This document shows positions 6,104 through 6,108 of a stretch of 6,108 nt of DNA, in pieces. The stretch lies in NCBI GenBank assembly GCA_029884515.1, contig JAOUHR010000126.1, forward strand, positions 1 through 6,108, in the 5' to 3' direction. The DNA is from Gemmatimonadota bacterium. Lineage in GTDB: Bacteria; Gemmatimonadota; Gemmatimonadetes; Gemmatimonadales; Gemmatimonadaceae. The notes under the pieces were generated by a model. It had not been told where the DNA came from. It saw only the letters and a program-made list of their open reading frames with translations, and made no database searches. The first letter of the stretch is position 1, and every line of letters begins with the position of its first letter. The position numbers and the translations under genes were made by a program.

Positions 6104-6108
6104 TGTCC

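Noticed and set aside
1..6108. CRISPR array, tRNA/rRNA genes, insertion sequences, phage or defence genes
   Set aside because: The window is filled by five ordinary genes with short gaps; no spaced repeats, transposase motifs, terminal inverted repeats or RNA-gene landmarks were seen.

Overview
This is a very GC-rich stretch of bacterial chromosome with almost every third codon position G or C. It holds five genes, all on the + strand and packed head to tail with almost no free space. The base composition, the protein styles (a single-chain Cys-rich glycyl-tRNA synthetase, a secreted M20 peptidase whose signal peptide ends in Ala-Gln) and the TAGATTC promoter-like boxes would fit a soil-type, high-GC Gram-negative lineage such as Gemmatimonadota. 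That placement is an inference from general character, not from a marker gene, and should be held loosely.

Layout: (1) 1-48 is a short leader with a possible -10 box. (2) 49-1425 is a complete glycyl-tRNA synthetase of the dimeric, single-chain type. (3) 1457-3037 is a cytosolic zinc metallopeptidase resembling family M3 (oligopeptidase type), with a small in-frame 15-bp tandem repeat in its N-terminal part. (4) 3063-3920 is a class IV PLP enzyme whose active-site residues match D-alanine/D-amino-acid aminotransferase. (5) 3920-5380 is an exported M20-type zinc exopeptidase. (6) 5380-6060 is a stand-alone GAF-domain protein. (7) 6061-6108 is a second promoter-like TAGATTC box followed by a small perfect hairpin, probably the leader of the next gene.

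The five genes look like one transcription unit. Gaps are 31 and 25 bases between the first three genes, and the last three are joined by TGATG stop/start overlaps, so aminotransferase, M20 peptidase and GAF protein are probably translationally coupled. Similar TAGATTC boxes lie just before the first gene and directly after the last stop codon. A reasonable reading is an amino-acid supply and peptide turnover cluster: an exported exopeptidase and a cytosolic oligopeptidase release amino acids, a transaminase interconverts D-amino acids and 2-oxo acids, and the synthetase charges glycine. The GAF protein may be a small-molecule sensor. The functional link is inferred only from gene order. I see no RNA genes, CRISPR, insertion sequences, phage or defence genes, and no strong evidence of an undescribed system; the most open item is the orphan GAF protein coupled to the two metabolic genes.
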